DNA of 64,000 nucleotides, taken from assembly GCA_030431975.1 (NCBI GenBank), contig JAUIHP010000007.1, positions 130,554 to 194,553 of the forward strand. The letters are read 5' to 3'. Below are positions 52,101 to 60,927 of the stretch, in pieces; positions within the stretch are counted from its first letter, which is position 1; each line of letters begins with the position of its first letter. Below the pieces are notes generated by a model. That model had not been told where the DNA came from. It saw only the letters and a program-made list of their open reading frames with translations, and did no database searches. This DNA comes from a bacterium. Its GTDB lineage: Bacteria; Eisenbacteria; RBG-16-71-46; CAIMUX01. Position numbers and translations under genes: made by a program.

Positions 52101-55100
52101 ATGATCCAGAAACCTTTTCTTTCCAAACGGCCCCGTCTGGTCACGGGCCTGGCCGCTTCAACGTTGCTAGTGGCGGTCTCGAGTCCGGTGCTCTCGATAA
52201 CCGAGATATCCGGTACCGCCTCCGGCACCTGGGCGGCAGCGGGCAACCCGTACGTCGTGACCGGAAACACCATCGTTCCTTCCGGCCAGACGCTGATGAT
52301 CGAGGCCGGAGTCGAGGTTCGCTTCAACGCCGACAAGTGGCTCCAGATCAATGGAACCGTTCATGCATCGGGAACGCCGGGGAACGAAGTCGTTTTCACC
52401 AGCAATCAGATCGAACCCGCCCCTGGGGACTGGTACAGCATCTACGTCGAGAACGAAGCGGACATCACGTTCGATCACACCTGGGTCGAGTACGCCGGCG
52501 GCGGTTCGTGGAATGCGGTCGATACCTTCTCCGGGAGGGCCACCGCTCTCCATTGGAACGGTGGGGGAGTCCGTTACAGCGACGCCAAAGGCATTCAGGT
52601 CGTCGTCGACGAAGCGTCGTTGGACGGTCTCCACGTCCATGACAACAACGGGACGGGAATCGAGCTCAGTTCCACCGCGTCACCGGTCCTCGGGAACATC
52701 CAGGTCTCGAACAACGCAGGCCGGGCCGTCGACATTGCGGCGAACGTCGGAAACGTACCGGCGACACTGACGATCACCGGTAACGACCTCAACGGTATCT
52801 TCGTCAACGGAGCGCTCGGAGCGGGGCAACCGGGAACCTTCACCTGGGACTGGAATCCGGGAGCGCCGATCGTCGTCGATCGTGTTCCGATTTTCACGGG
52901 TGTCACGTTGGACATCTCTGCCGGATCGGTCGTGAAGTTCCTCGAGAGTTCTTCCGACCTGGAGGTCTCTTCGGGCGCGACCCTGCGCACGCTTGGCGTT
53001 TCGGCCGCCGGATCCGGCGCGGGTCCAGTTTGGTTCACTTCGTTCCGCGATGATTCTTTGGGCGGGGACACCAACGGCGACGGAGCCGGCTCCGGTGCGA
53101 ACCCGGGCGACTGGGAGGCCATCTTCGTTGACGGAGGAGGAACGCTCGACCTCGACGAAACGTGGGTCGCCTACGCCGGTGGAAACGGCTGGTCGGGCGT
53201 GAGTAGTTTCGCAGGTCAGGCCGCCGACATCGACTGGAATGGCGGCGGCTCGGTTCAATGCGCCGCGGACGGGGCTTTCCTTAGTGCCGTTCAGCTTTCC
53301 GTTCAGAACCTGCTGTTCAACCAGAACATCTCTGACGGTCTGCGTCTGAACTCGCAGGTTCCGACGCTGCTCTCCAACATCGTTTCGAACAACAACGGGG
53401 GGAGGGCGATCGTTATCGAGACTCGTCCCGGTCACATCCCGCCGACGTTGTCGGGATCCGGAAACGGGACGAACGGGGTCGTCGTCTCCGGAGACGTGGG
53501 TGGGACCACGCCCGGAGTGTGGAGCTGGTCGAACAATCCTGGCCTCCCCGTGGTTCTCTCGGGCATCGTCCGTGTTCCTCAGGACTCCGTTCTCGAGATC
53601 GAGGCCGGTGTGGTCGTCAAGTTTGTCACCGGAACGACGGACCTCACGGTTCTTACAGGTGGAACGCTTCGTACGCTTGGGACGACGCCGGCGACCGGCG
53701 GAGCAGAGCCGGTCTACTTCACGTCGATCGCGGACGACGAAGTCGGCGGCGATACGAACGGCGACGGCAGCGCTTCGTTGCCGGCGCCCGGTGACTGGGA
53801 AGCGGTGTTCATCGCAACGGACGCCGACGTTGATCTTGCAGGAACCTGGGTCCGCTACGCCGGAGTTGGTGGCTGGGCGGGAATTCACTCGTTCCCGGCA
53901 GCGGCGAACTCCTTTGCGTGGGCGGGCGGCGGATCGGAGAACTGCGCGGGATCCGGGATGGACGTTTCCGCAGATGTCATGTCGCTGCAGAATCTCTCGT
54001 TCCAACAGAACGGGGGAGATGGCCTTGAGGCTTCCTCGACGTCCGCGATCGTTTTCGACAACATCGACTCGAGCAACAACGTCGGACGCGCATTCAACGT
54101 TTCCAGCGGCGCCGGCAACCTTCCGTCGTCACTCTCGGGTCAGGACAACGGAATCAACGGTGTCGTCGTCGGCAACAATCTGCCCGGATCAGGGACTTGG
54201 TCATGGAGCACGAGAACGGACCTTCCCGTTGTCATCGCCAACGACTTCGACATCAATGGAGGACAGGTCCTGGAGATCGGACCCGGGGTTACGGTCAAAG
54301 CGCTTACCAATCAGACCGACATTCAGGTGCATGACCAGGGGATTCTGCGAACCCTGGGTACTGCGACGCTCATCGGAGATCCGGTCGACCAGCCGGTTTG
54401 GTTTACCTCGATCGCGGACGATGCTCATGGAGCAGACACCAACGGCGACGGCAGTGCCTCTTCGGCCGCACCCGGGGACTGGCTGGGTTTGTTCTGCGAG
54501 GCGGGATCGGTGGTGGAACTGGCCAACACCTGGGTGGCCTACGGTGGAGGCGCGGGTTGGGACAATGTAGATACGTCGATCGGCACCGCCACTTCCGTCA
54601 CTTGGAACGGCGGCGGAAGTCTGTGGAGCGGGAACCACGGTTTTGCCGTCTCCGCAGTCGATGTCGACGCCTCTTTCGTCCGATTCGCGGAGAATGCGGC
54701 CGACGGTGTCGACCTCAATGCGATCAACAGCGCTACGTTCAGCAACTGCGACATCGTCGACAACGACTTCGGCATGAACAATCGACGACCCGCGACCTTG
54801 ATTGATGCCCGCAACTGCTGGTGGGGAGACGCAACCGGTCCGTTCGATCCCACCGACGGTGACCCCGACTTCAATCCCGACGGACTCGGTCAGGGAGTCT
54901 CCGACTTCATTCAGTACCGGGACTTCCTGACGGCCCCGGCCACCAATCTCTCTCCGAACGGATTCGCGTTGGTGAGTCCGGCCCACGGGGCCATGGACGT
55001 GGATCCGGACAACGTCGTGTTTCAATGGTCTGCAGCGATCGATCCCGACGACGACGCGGTCACCTACGATGTCGAAGTCAGTTCCGACCCCAGTTTTGCC

Positions 55101-55589
55101 GCGGAGTTCTTCATCGACGGAGCTTCCGACGTGAACGCGACGACGTGGGATCCCGTGGCGAGTCTTCCGGCCGAAGCTGTTCTCTACTGGAGGGCCGTGG
55201 CCCGGGACAGCCGGGGCGGCTCGACGTTGAGCACACCGCAGTTTGCCCAGTTCTCGACCGGAGAGAGTACGACGACCCATGCCGATGCGCCCGCATCCCT
55301 CGGGCTGGCGGACCGGCTTCAGATCGGCTCCGCAGCGCCCAATCCGTCACGAGGCCGAATCGAGATGAGCTTCCAGCTTCCAACCGGCGGGCGGGTCGAC
55401 TGGACGGTTCTCGATGCGCAAGGCCGCCGGATCTACAGCGGCGGCAGGGAAGATCTTCCGTCTGGTGAACACTCGGTGGCGTGGAACGGGCATGGCGATG
55501 AAGGGCGTCCTGTGGCCAACGGTACGTACTTCATTCGAATTCAATCCGCCGGGGAGATCGCGACGACGCGCGTAACCGTGATTCGGTGA
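52101..55589 (+). CDS. Giant secreted four-repeat beta-helix protein with FlgD-like C-terminal domain
   Basis: 1162 residues. Signal peptide, then four homologous units of about 220-230 residues. Each has a beta-helix start (GQTLMIEAGVEVRF, GVTLDISAGSVVKF, DSVLEIEAGVVVKF, GQVLEIGPGVTVKA), a WFTS strand, and an aromatic TWVxYAGGxxW turn. Three units carry GGDTNGDGxxS loops resembling dockerin/EF-hand calcium sites. Then an Asp-rich fibronectin-like module (SPAHGAMDVDPDNVVFQWSAAIDPDDDAVTYDVEVS...) and a FlgD-like Ig tail (PNPSRGRIEMSFQLPTGG...WNGHGDEGRPVANGTYFIRI). A cell-surface or secreted adhesin-like or polysaccharide-binding protein is likely. AAGGAG before the ATG. A strong hairpin lies 20 bases after the stop. 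Confidence 0.87.
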   Translation: MIQKPFLSKRPRLVTGLAASTLLVAVSSPVLSITEISGTASGTWAAAGNPYVVTGNTIVPSGQTLMIEAGVEVRFNADKWLQINGTVHASGTPGNEVVFTSNQIEPAPGDWYSIYVENEADITFDHTWVEYAGGGSWNAVDTFSGRATALHWNGGGVRYSDAKGIQVVVDEASLDGLHVHDNNGTGIELSSTASPVLGNIQVSNNAGRAVDIAANVGNVPATLTITGNDLNGIFVNGALGAGQPGTFTWDWNPGAPIVVDRVPIFTGVTLDISAGSVVKFLESSSDLEVSSGATLRTLGVSAAGSGAGPVWFTSFRDDSLGGDTNGDGAGSGANPGDWEAIFVDGGGTLDLDETWVAYAGGNGWSGVSSFAGQAADIDWNGGGSVQCAADGAFLSAVQLSVQNLLFNQNISDGLRLNSQVPTLLSNIVSNNNGGRAIVIETRPGHIPPTLSGSGNGTNGVVVSGDVGGTTPGVWSWSNNPGLPVVLSGIVRVPQDSVLEIEAGVVVKFVTGTTDLTVLTGGTLRTLGTTPATGGAEPVYFTSIADDEVGGDTNGDGSASLPAPGDWEAVFIATDADVDLAGTWVRYAGVGGWAGIHSFPAAANSFAWAGGGSENCAGSGMDVSADVMSLQNLSFQQNGGDGLEASSTSAIVFDNIDSSNNVGRAFNVSSGAGNLPSSLSGQDNGINGVVVGNNLPGSGTWSWSTRTDLPVVIANDFDINGGQVLEIGPGVTVKALTNQTDIQVHDQGILRTLGTATLIGDPVDQPVWFTSIADDAHGADTNGDGSASSAAPGDWLGLFCEAGSVVELANTWVAYGGGAGWDNVDTSIGTATSVTWNGGGSLWSGNHGFAVSAVDVDASFVRFAENAADGVDLNAINSATFSNCDIVDNDFGMNNRRPATLIDARNCWWGDATGPFDPTDGDPDFNPDGLGQGVSDFIQYRDFLTAPATNLSPNGFALVSPAHGAMDVDPDNVVFQWSAAIDPDDDAVTYDVEVSSDPSFAAEFFIDGASDVNATTWDPVASLPAEAVLYWRAVARDSRGGSTLSTPQFAQFSTGESTTTHADAPASLGLADRLQIGSAAPNPSRGRIEMSFQLPTGGRVDWTVLDAQGRRIYSGGREDLPSGEHSVAWNGHGDEGRPVANGTYFIRIQSAGEIATTRVTVIR

Positions 55590-55609
55590 CTCGACGAGGT
55601 CCACGAGAA

Positions 55610-55646
55610 GACGCCGGATGCCGACAAGTTGCGGACATCCGGCGTC
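55610..55646. terminator. 11-bp perfect inverted repeat between beta-helix gene and xth
   Basis: GACGCCGGATG, a 15-base loop, then CATCCGGCGTC. The stem is G+C rich and perfect. Located 20 bases after the beta-helix stop and 38 bases before the next start. Terminator-like hairpin, but without a U tract. Confidence 0.6.
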
Positions 55647-55684
55647 ACCTATGCTACAAAGGCTCTTCCGAAAGGGGAGCCTTC

Positions 55685-56455
55685 ATGCGTATCGCCACCT
55701 GGAACGTCAACTCCATCCGCGCCCGTCTCGACGCCGTACTCCTCTGGTTGCAGGCGCAGGAACCGGACGTTCTGTGCATGCAGGAAACGAAGTGCACGGA
55801 CGACGTTTTCCCCTACGAGGCCTTCGAGCAGGCCGGGTATCACGCCGCGCACCATGGAGAGAAAACCTACAACGGGGTTGCCATTCTCGCCCGCGAACCG
55901 TTGGAGGATATCGTTCTCGGGTTGCCCGATGATGACGACGACGCACAGAAGCGGGTCGTAGCCGCAACCGTGAATGGTGTCCGCTTGCTCAATCTCTATG
56001 TCGTCAACGGTCAAAGCGTCGGTTCGGAGAAGTACGCCTACAAGCTGGAATGGTTGGACCGCGTGCTCGATTACCTGGCGACGGAGTTCGACCCGGAGGG
56101 GCCGGTCGTCGTCACCGGTGACTTCAACATCACGCGGGACGACCGCGACGTCTACGACCCGGAAGCCTGGCGCGAGAAGATTCTCTGCTCCACCGAAGAG
56201 CGGCAGTATCTGGAAGCCCTGATCGAGATGGGATACACGGATGCCGTCCGGGAAAGCTATCCGCAAGGGGGAGTCTACACGTGGTTCGATTTCCGAACGC
56301 GAGGCTTCGAGAGAGGTCGCGGGCTGCGGATCGACCACTTCTTTCTGTCGCCCCCGGCCACGCGGCGCTTCGAAGTCGCGGAGGTCGACCTCGAGGAGCG
56401 CGGTAAGGAAAAGCCCAGCGACCATGCGCCGGTGGTGATTACGCTTCGGTCGTGA
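55685..56455 (+). CDS. xth: Exodeoxyribonuclease III
   Basis: 256 residues starting RIATWNVNSIRARLD; GGGGAG precedes the ATG. All family motifs are present: the Mg2+-binding QETKC, the GVAILAREPL strand, GDFNITRDDRDVYD and the C-terminal SDHAPVVITL with the catalytic Asp-His pair. AP endonuclease and 3'-5' exonuclease of base-excision repair, cytoplasmic. The frame is open upstream, but this is the family start. Its 3' end runs into a 17-bp tandem repeat. Confidence 0.96.
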   Translation: MRIATWNVNSIRARLDAVLLWLQAQEPDVLCMQETKCTDDVFPYEAFEQAGYHAAHHGEKTYNGVAILAREPLEDIVLGLPDDDDDAQKRVVAATVNGVRLLNLYVVNGQSVGSEKYAYKLEWLDRVLDYLATEFDPEGPVVVTGDFNITRDDRDVYDPEAWREKILCSTEERQYLEALIEMGYTDAVRESYPQGGVYTWFDFRTRGFERGRGLRIDHFFLSPPATRRFEVAEVDLEERGKEKPSDHAPVVITLRS

Positions 56456-56530
56456 CCGCGCTTCGACCGCGACGTCGCTTCGGCCGTGACTACGCTTCGG
56501 CCGCGCCTACGCATCGGTCGTAACTCCGCC
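56437..56530. repeat. Degenerate 17-18-bp repeat starting at the end of xth
   Basis: About five drifting copies of ACGCTTCGGCCGTGACT, beginning with the last codons of the exonuclease gene and continuing beyond its stop. Confidence 0.8.
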
Positions 56531-56612
56531 TCGAAACGAGATCTTGCTCAGGAGAGATTGCCTTTTGAACGACGGAGGTACGAGCGTGGATGGGGTGGTC
56601 CGCTCGTTCGGG

Positions 56613-57197
56613 TCAGTCGTTGCAATCCTCAACCTCGTCACAGCTGTGGCAGTCGACGATTGTTCCGCGAGCGTCGCGCTCCAGGGCGCAGCAGGCTTCG
56701 ATGGTGCGCCGCAATCCGGCCCTACCACGCTGCACGCGAGACTTCATTCCGGACAGCGAGATCCCAACCTTGCGGGCCGCCTCAGACTGACTCATTCCCT
56801 CGAGGTCGACGAGTCTCAGAGCTTCCTGCTGCTCTGCGGGGAGTTCATGGATGACCGGAAGCAGACAGTCGGTAATCTCGCGACGCAGGCGACGGTCCTC
56901 CTGCTCATCGACCTCGGCAGGCTGACTAAGGAGCACGTCTTCCAACTCCAAGGCCTCCCGCCCTTGAGGACGAGAGGCCTGGCGGCGTCGGTGATCGATG
57001 ATTGTGTTGCGAACGAGTCGGTAAACCCACGCGTCGGTGGCCTTCTCGTCATTCAACGAGTTCACGTTCTGATGAATCTTGAGAAAGGCTTCCTGGATCA
57101 GGTCTTCCGCCTCTTCGCGGTTCCCGACCTGATGCCGGACGTAGCCGCCGATTCGGTCCCGTAGATCTGACCAGATGCGTTCGGTCGCGACCATCAT
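56613..57197 (-). CDS. ECF sigma factor, SigZ/CorE-like, with Cys-rich tail
   Basis: 194 residues. Sigma-70 region 2 (NREEAEDLIQEAFLKIHQN...DAWVYRLVRNTIIDHRRRQ) and region 4 (LPAEQQEALRLVDLEGMSQSEAARKVGISLSGMKSRVQRGRAGLRRTI) are complete. The last 27 residues (CCALERDARGTIVDCHSCDEVEDC) hold five Cys, including CHSC, the SigZ type of end. Cys-rich tails of this sort sense copper in the CorE sigma factors (family knowledge). The start ATGATG follows GAAGGAAG. A Cys-rich exported protein gene lies 38 bases upstream on the same strand, which suggests a metal or thiol-stress regulon. Confidence 0.9.
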   Translation of the reverse strand: MMVATERIWSDLRDRIGGYVRHQVGNREEAEDLIQEAFLKIHQNVNSLNDEKATDAWVYRLVRNTIIDHRRRQASRPQGREALELEDVLLSQPAEVDEQEDRRLRREITDCLLPVIHELPAEQQEALRLVDLEGMSQSEAARKVGISLSGMKSRVQRGRAGLRRTIEACCALERDARGTIVDCHSCDEVEDCND

Positions 57198-57225
57198 CTT
57201 CCTTCTACCTGCTTCCTTCTATCCG

Positions 57226-57247
57226 GGGCTGCTGCTAGCAGCAGCCC
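57226..57247 (-). promoter_or_regulatory. 22-bp perfect palindrome centred on the stop of the Cys-rich gene
   Basis: GGGCTGCTGCT followed by AGCAGCAGCCC. In RNA it folds into a 9-bp stem with a CTAG loop that includes the stop codon, between the Cys-rich gene and the sigma factor. It may attenuate the downstream sigma gene. Confidence 0.55.
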
Positions 57248-57498
57248 GGGGCACATGGGAAACAGCAGTTCGCGTTCTGCTCGGTGTTGGCAGGCGCCGT
57301 TCCCGCGTTCGTGGGGAGCGTCGCTTCGGACCCGGCCACTGGCGCCGACTCCGTTGCCGATTCCGTTGCCGCTTCTGACGTCGCCTGGGTGCCGCCTGTT
57401 ACGCAGCATCCGGGGTCGCAGCAGGAGTCGCTGCTGTCCGTGGCCGGAAGCTGAACCGTCAACAAAGGCAGCGCACTGACGATCATGAGTTTGAGCAT
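57235..57498 (-). CDS. Small secreted Cys-rich protein
   Basis: 87 residues. Short signal peptide (MLKLMIVSALPLLTVQLPA), then DSCCDPGCC near the N terminus and NCCFPCAPGCC at the C terminus, separated by an Ala/Ser/Thr/Glu-rich repeated spacer. The mature part has nine Cys, many as adjacent pairs. No family that I recognise; the Cys pairs suggest metal chelation or disulfide crosslinking. AAAGGAA precedes the ATG. Upstream of the SigZ-like gene in the same direction, so probably its partner or target. Confidence 0.72.
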   Translation of the reverse strand: MLKLMIVSALPLLTVQLPATDSSDSCCDPGCCVTGGTQATSEAATESATESAPVAGSEATLPTNAGTAPANTEQNANCCFPCAPGCC

Positions 57499-57668
57499 GG
57501 TTGGTTCCTTTCGAGAGGTTTTCGTCGAGAGTCTTCCGTCGAGAGTTTCCCGGAGCCGACCCTTTGTCGGCCCTCGACTCGTCGATCACGCTTGAAAGGA
57601 CGCAGCCGGACGGCCGGCGGACGCAGCAACGGACGAAAAACTTCGAACCAGGGCGATCCGGCGACCAC

Positions 57669-60134
57669 CTATTGCCACTCCACCTCGTCATGCCGGCACA
57701 AAACGGACTCGAACTCATTGAAAACAATGGACTTGGGATCGGCCGGCAGCGGCGGCAAATCAAACTCGGACACAGGGCCCACCAGGTGTACCCGCAGCCG
57801 GACGGCGCCGCCCCCTTCCAGGTCGACCCGGATCGGGACATAGGCACGGAAGTCCTCCGCGACGTCTTCCTGGGAGACCCGCATCGAGACGACGTGGGTC
57901 CCGTCATCAGATGGGGCAGAGGTCCACGCGAAACGGTACTGCGGCAGTTCTGTCCCAAAGATCCACTGATGGAAGAACCATCCCATCGACGTTCCGGCGG
58001 CCTGTTCGCAGGCGGCCAGGAAGTCGGACGTCGAGGCTTTACCTCCCTTGTGCGTTTCGAAGAATCCCCGCAGTAGGTCGCGGAACTTGGAATCGTCGAG
58101 GGTATTCAGGTCCATGAGTAGGTTGCGCAGCATGTGCAGCACCCAAGCGCCCTTGCGATACACGATGAGGTCGTAGTCGCCCCGCGTATCCGCCGTGTCC
58201 GTGCGGTAACCCAACCAGATCGGGCCGGCCTCCGTTCCCTCGCCGATCAGATAGTTGCGATTGTCGAAGATGTCGTCTCGCCAGTCGCGGAGTCGATCGA
58301 AGAAGGCCTCGTTGTCTCCGAGTCCGGCCTGGACGAACCAGGCCGCGGAGTACTCGGCGAACGCTTCGCTCAACCATTGATCGTGATACGAGGCAAAGTC
58401 GACTCCGGACGCGCCCCACCATTGGTGAGCCACCTCATGTGCGCGAAACTGCTCCGGCGCTTTGTCCCGTCCGGTCAGTTGAAACGTGGCCCACGAAAGG
58501 TTGATGAGACCGGGAAAGGCCTCCCCGTGACCGGTTGGGGTCTCCACCGCGATCAGTTCGGAAGCGGGGCAGGGACCGTAGAGTTCGTGGTAGAACGCCA
58601 GGGCGTTGGCGACATCTGCAGCGACCTGCTTGTGCATGTCCTTGCCGGACAGCGTGCCTTCTTCGATCAGAGCTTGTGCAATGTCCCGGTGATGCTTCTC
58701 CGAGTAGTAGACCGAAAGAGGAGGAATGCGCTCGTCCTGGATTTCGTAGAGCTCGAGATGTCCGACATTGAAGGTGGCGTTTCGAGAGGGTTGGAGCAGC
58801 TGGTAGTGAAGCTTGCGCCGGCCGTCCTCGACAGCTTCCTCCACCGGATCACCGACGCTGAGAAAGGTGAATCGATCCGGAACGTCATAGTGAAGATCGA
58901 AGGTCGCGTGCCTGCGCCAGTCGATTTTCGGATACCAACCGATGGAGCTGTCCAGACGGATCCAGTCTCCATCCCGAGTGATGATGTCACCGTCATAGGA
59001 AATCTGCAGTTGGTGAGGTGCGGCCCACTCTTCCGGAGTGGCGACCCAGACGATCCAGCTGTCTTCTTCCCGTCCGAACTCCAAAGGTTCGCCGTTGGAC
59101 CAGGAAGCCTGCGTGATCTCGAGTTCCGGATGAAGAAAGAAGCGCAGCCACGGACGAGCCTCGCCTTCCAGATGAAGGTCGGCTGTGACCTCGATATCCA
59201 AGCCGGTGGAGATACTCGTCTCAAGGTCATAGTGCGTGATCCAGGTGCGTTCGTGGGATTCGTAGTCTTCCTGCCGTCCGAGTGAGTAATCGGTGGACCG
59301 GTGATGCCGGGTAATCGGCGACCAGATCTCGTGGAACTTGGTCCGGTCTTCGCTGAGCGACACTTCCTCAGCGGAGTAGGGATCAACCTGGTAGCAGAGT
59401 TCGTTTTCGCCCTGAATGTGGGCGTAGAAGAGATCGTTGTTCTCGCCGCAGAGAAGAACCTCGGTGATTCCGGGTTCCGGCAGATACTTACGCGCGTTCC
59501 GCAAGAACTTGTCGGCGGTAGTGGTCGCTTCCATCGGTCCGAACGGCAGGGCGTTGGCCAGCTGGGTCGGAGATTGATCGGCAAAGAAGAAGAGAGCTCT
59601 TTGGAATGTCTCCTCGGACACCGGCGCTCCACGAAGCCGTGCCAGCTGATCCTGCTCTACTTTCAATGCCGGCTTGTACGCGAAACGTCCCGAGCCTTCG
59701 AAGAGAAAGAAGCCATGGCGCCCCATCGTTTCCGTGCACCGGAACAACAAACCGTCGTCCAGGGAAAACGTCGCCTGCTCCCGTTCGAAGATGAATCCCT
59801 GCACCGGGGCCGCTTCGCCGGACAAGGCGAGCCGGGACAGCTCCTCGAAGAGTCGGGTGTACGTCGGGCCCGAGTAGGACTCGACGTTGTTGGATGCCTG
59901 CGAACCGGAGAAGATGCCGAAGGTGCAAAGGACGCAGAAGACGCACAAGAGGCAGAAGACGTGGAAGCGGCGGAAGACGCAGAAGTCACGGAAGACGCTG
60001 AAGTCGCGTTGGTCGCGGCCGTCGCTGAAGTCGCGGAAGACACGGAACGTGCTCAGGATGACGGTAGCGCGCGTGACGGGCCGAGCCGCCGCCGACCAGA
60101 CGGATGATCCGGCCGCGAGGAACAGAAGATTCAT
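57669..60134 (-). CDS. M1-type metallopeptidase with expanded N-terminal repeat
   Basis: 821 residues. The catalytic site is HEVAHQWWG near residue 566, followed by WLSEAFAEYSA, the gluzincin HExxH-x18-E pattern, and the exopeptidase loop is replaced by ETPTGHGEAFPGLINLSW. The N-terminal 200 residues are a domain without a clear match. After the start MNLLFLAAGSSVWSA, residues 24-70 are an oddly Phe/Arg/Cys-rich stretch (DF, RVF, CVF units) made by a 9-bp repeat, which has lengthened and perhaps damaged the signal peptide. Probably envelope located. GAGGGGGG precedes the ATG at 60134. Confidence 0.87.
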   Translation of the reverse strand: MNLLFLAAGSSVWSAAARPVTRATVILSTFRVFRDFSDGRDQRDFSVFRDFCVFRRFHVFCLLCVFCVLCTFGIFSGSQASNNVESYSGPTYTRLFEELSRLALSGEAAPVQGFIFEREQATFSLDDGLLFRCTETMGRHGFFLFEGSGRFAYKPALKVEQDQLARLRGAPVSEETFQRALFFFADQSPTQLANALPFGPMEATTTADKFLRNARKYLPEPGITEVLLCGENNDLFYAHIQGENELCYQVDPYSAEEVSLSEDRTKFHEIWSPITRHHRSTDYSLGRQEDYESHERTWITHYDLETSISTGLDIEVTADLHLEGEARPWLRFFLHPELEITQASWSNGEPLEFGREEDSWIVWVATPEEWAAPHQLQISYDGDIITRDGDWIRLDSSIGWYPKIDWRRHATFDLHYDVPDRFTFLSVGDPVEEAVEDGRRKLHYQLLQPSRNATFNVGHLELYEIQDERIPPLSVYYSEKHHRDIAQALIEEGTLSGKDMHKQVAADVANALAFYHELYGPCPASELIAVETPTGHGEAFPGLINLSWATFQLTGRDKAPEQFRAHEVAHQWWGASGVDFASYHDQWLSEAFAEYSAAWFVQAGLGDNEAFFDRLRDWRDDIFDNRNYLIGEGTEAGPIWLGYRTDTADTRGDYDLIVYRKGAWVLHMLRNLLMDLNTLDDSKFRDLLRGFFETHKGGKASTSDFLAACEQAAGTSMGWFFHQWIFGTELPQYRFAWTSAPSDDGTHVVSMRVSQEDVAEDFRAYVPIRVDLEGGGAVRLRVHLVGPVSEFDLPPLPADPKSIVFNEFESVLCRHDEVEWQ
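59937..60053 (-). repeat. 9-bp tandem repeat in M1-type peptidase leader
   Basis: Thirteen units of GAAGACGCA-type sequence with drift (on the plus strand), in frame. The plus strand is also open through it and would encode Glu-Asp-Ala-rich repeats. Confidence 0.93.
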
Positions 60135-60211
60135 AGACCCCCCTCGCGTTGTAGTGTACACGTCGATTCATCGAATGCGAACTTGATCCAAGGCGGGAGC
60201 CCTACACGACC

Positions 60212-60766
60212 GTGGCCACTATCGAAACGGAACGACTACACCTGCGGGAGATGACGGCCGCCGATGGAGAGTTCCTGAACGCACTCATGAACGAGCCGCC
60301 CTACCTCCAGTACATTGGAGATCGGGGGATTCGGTCGCCGGAAGATGCAGTCCGGTTCATCGAGAGTTCGTTTGTTCCCAGCTATCGGAAGCACGGTTAC
60401 GGTCTCTACGCTGTGGAAGTCGCAGCATCTCAGCAGCCGGTGGGGATCACGGGTCTGGTGCGGAGGGCGGGACTGACCTGCCCGGATTTGGGCTTCGCTT
60501 TTCTCGAGGAAACGTGGGGGCGCGGATATGCTCGGGAGGCGTCGGAGGCCGCGATGGTCGACGCTCGGGAGCGCCTCCGGATCGACCGGATTCAGGCCAT
60601 CTGTTCGCCGGCGAATGTTCGCTCCATCGGGCTGTTGCTTCGCCTTGGATTCCAGTCGAAAGGATTGACCCGGCTGACTCCCGAGGCGGAGGAGCTTCGC
60701 CTCTTCGAGAGAGCCTTGCAAGAGACTGGAAACGAATCCGGCGCAGCCGCATCTATAGCTTCGTAG
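60212..60766 (+). CDS. GNAT family N-acetyltransferase (RimJ/RimL type)
   Basis: 184 residues from GTG 60212. RimJ/L-like: ETERLHLREMTAADGEFLNALMNEPPYLQYIGDRGIRSPEDA, GITGLVRR, LGFAFLEETWGRGYAREASEAAM (acetyl-CoA-binding RGYA) and SPANVRSIGLLLRLGFQSKG. Acetylates a protein N terminus or a small molecule; the substrate is unknown. The last ten residues run into repeat-like sequence at the 3' end. Divergent from the peptidase gene with 77 bases between. Confidence 0.9.
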   Translation: MATIETERLHLREMTAADGEFLNALMNEPPYLQYIGDRGIRSPEDAVRFIESSFVPSYRKHGYGLYAVEVAASQQPVGITGLVRRAGLTCPDLGFAFLEETWGRGYAREASEAAMVDARERLRIDRIQAICSPANVRSIGLLLRLGFQSKGLTRLTPEAEELRLFERALQETGNESGAAASIAS

Positions 60767-60895
60767 CGCGAACGTTCGTAAGGCGAGCTTCGTAACGCGA
60801 GTCAGCGTCCGCAAAAGGCGTTCGCAACGGGCGTTCGCAACAGGCGTTCGCAACAAGCGTTCGCAACAAGCGTCCGCAACAAGCGTCCGCATCGA
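60755..60895. repeat. 13-bp tandem repeat downstream of the GNAT gene
   Basis: Seven units of GCGTTCGCAACA(A/G) with exact 13-bp phase from 60805 to 60895, preceded by degenerate CTTCGTA(A/G)CGCGA copies that begin at the stop codon. Too short for a CRISPR and without spacers. Confidence 0.93.
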
Positions 60896-60927
60896 ACTGG
60901 TCGAGTCACTCGTCCCCAGGAGAAATC

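Noticed and set aside
52680-54005. Antisense frame of 441 codons opposite the giant beta-helix gene
   Set aside because: Shadow of the repetitive coding sequence; Arg/Asp-rich with no motif.
59301-60107. Forward open frame with Glu-Asp-Ala repeats opposite the second M1-type peptidase
   Set aside because: It is only the antisense of the peptidase gene and its 9-bp repeat; no start site or domain.
60805-60895. Possible CRISPR array
   Set aside because: Units are 13 bp and contiguous without spacers, and no cas genes are present.
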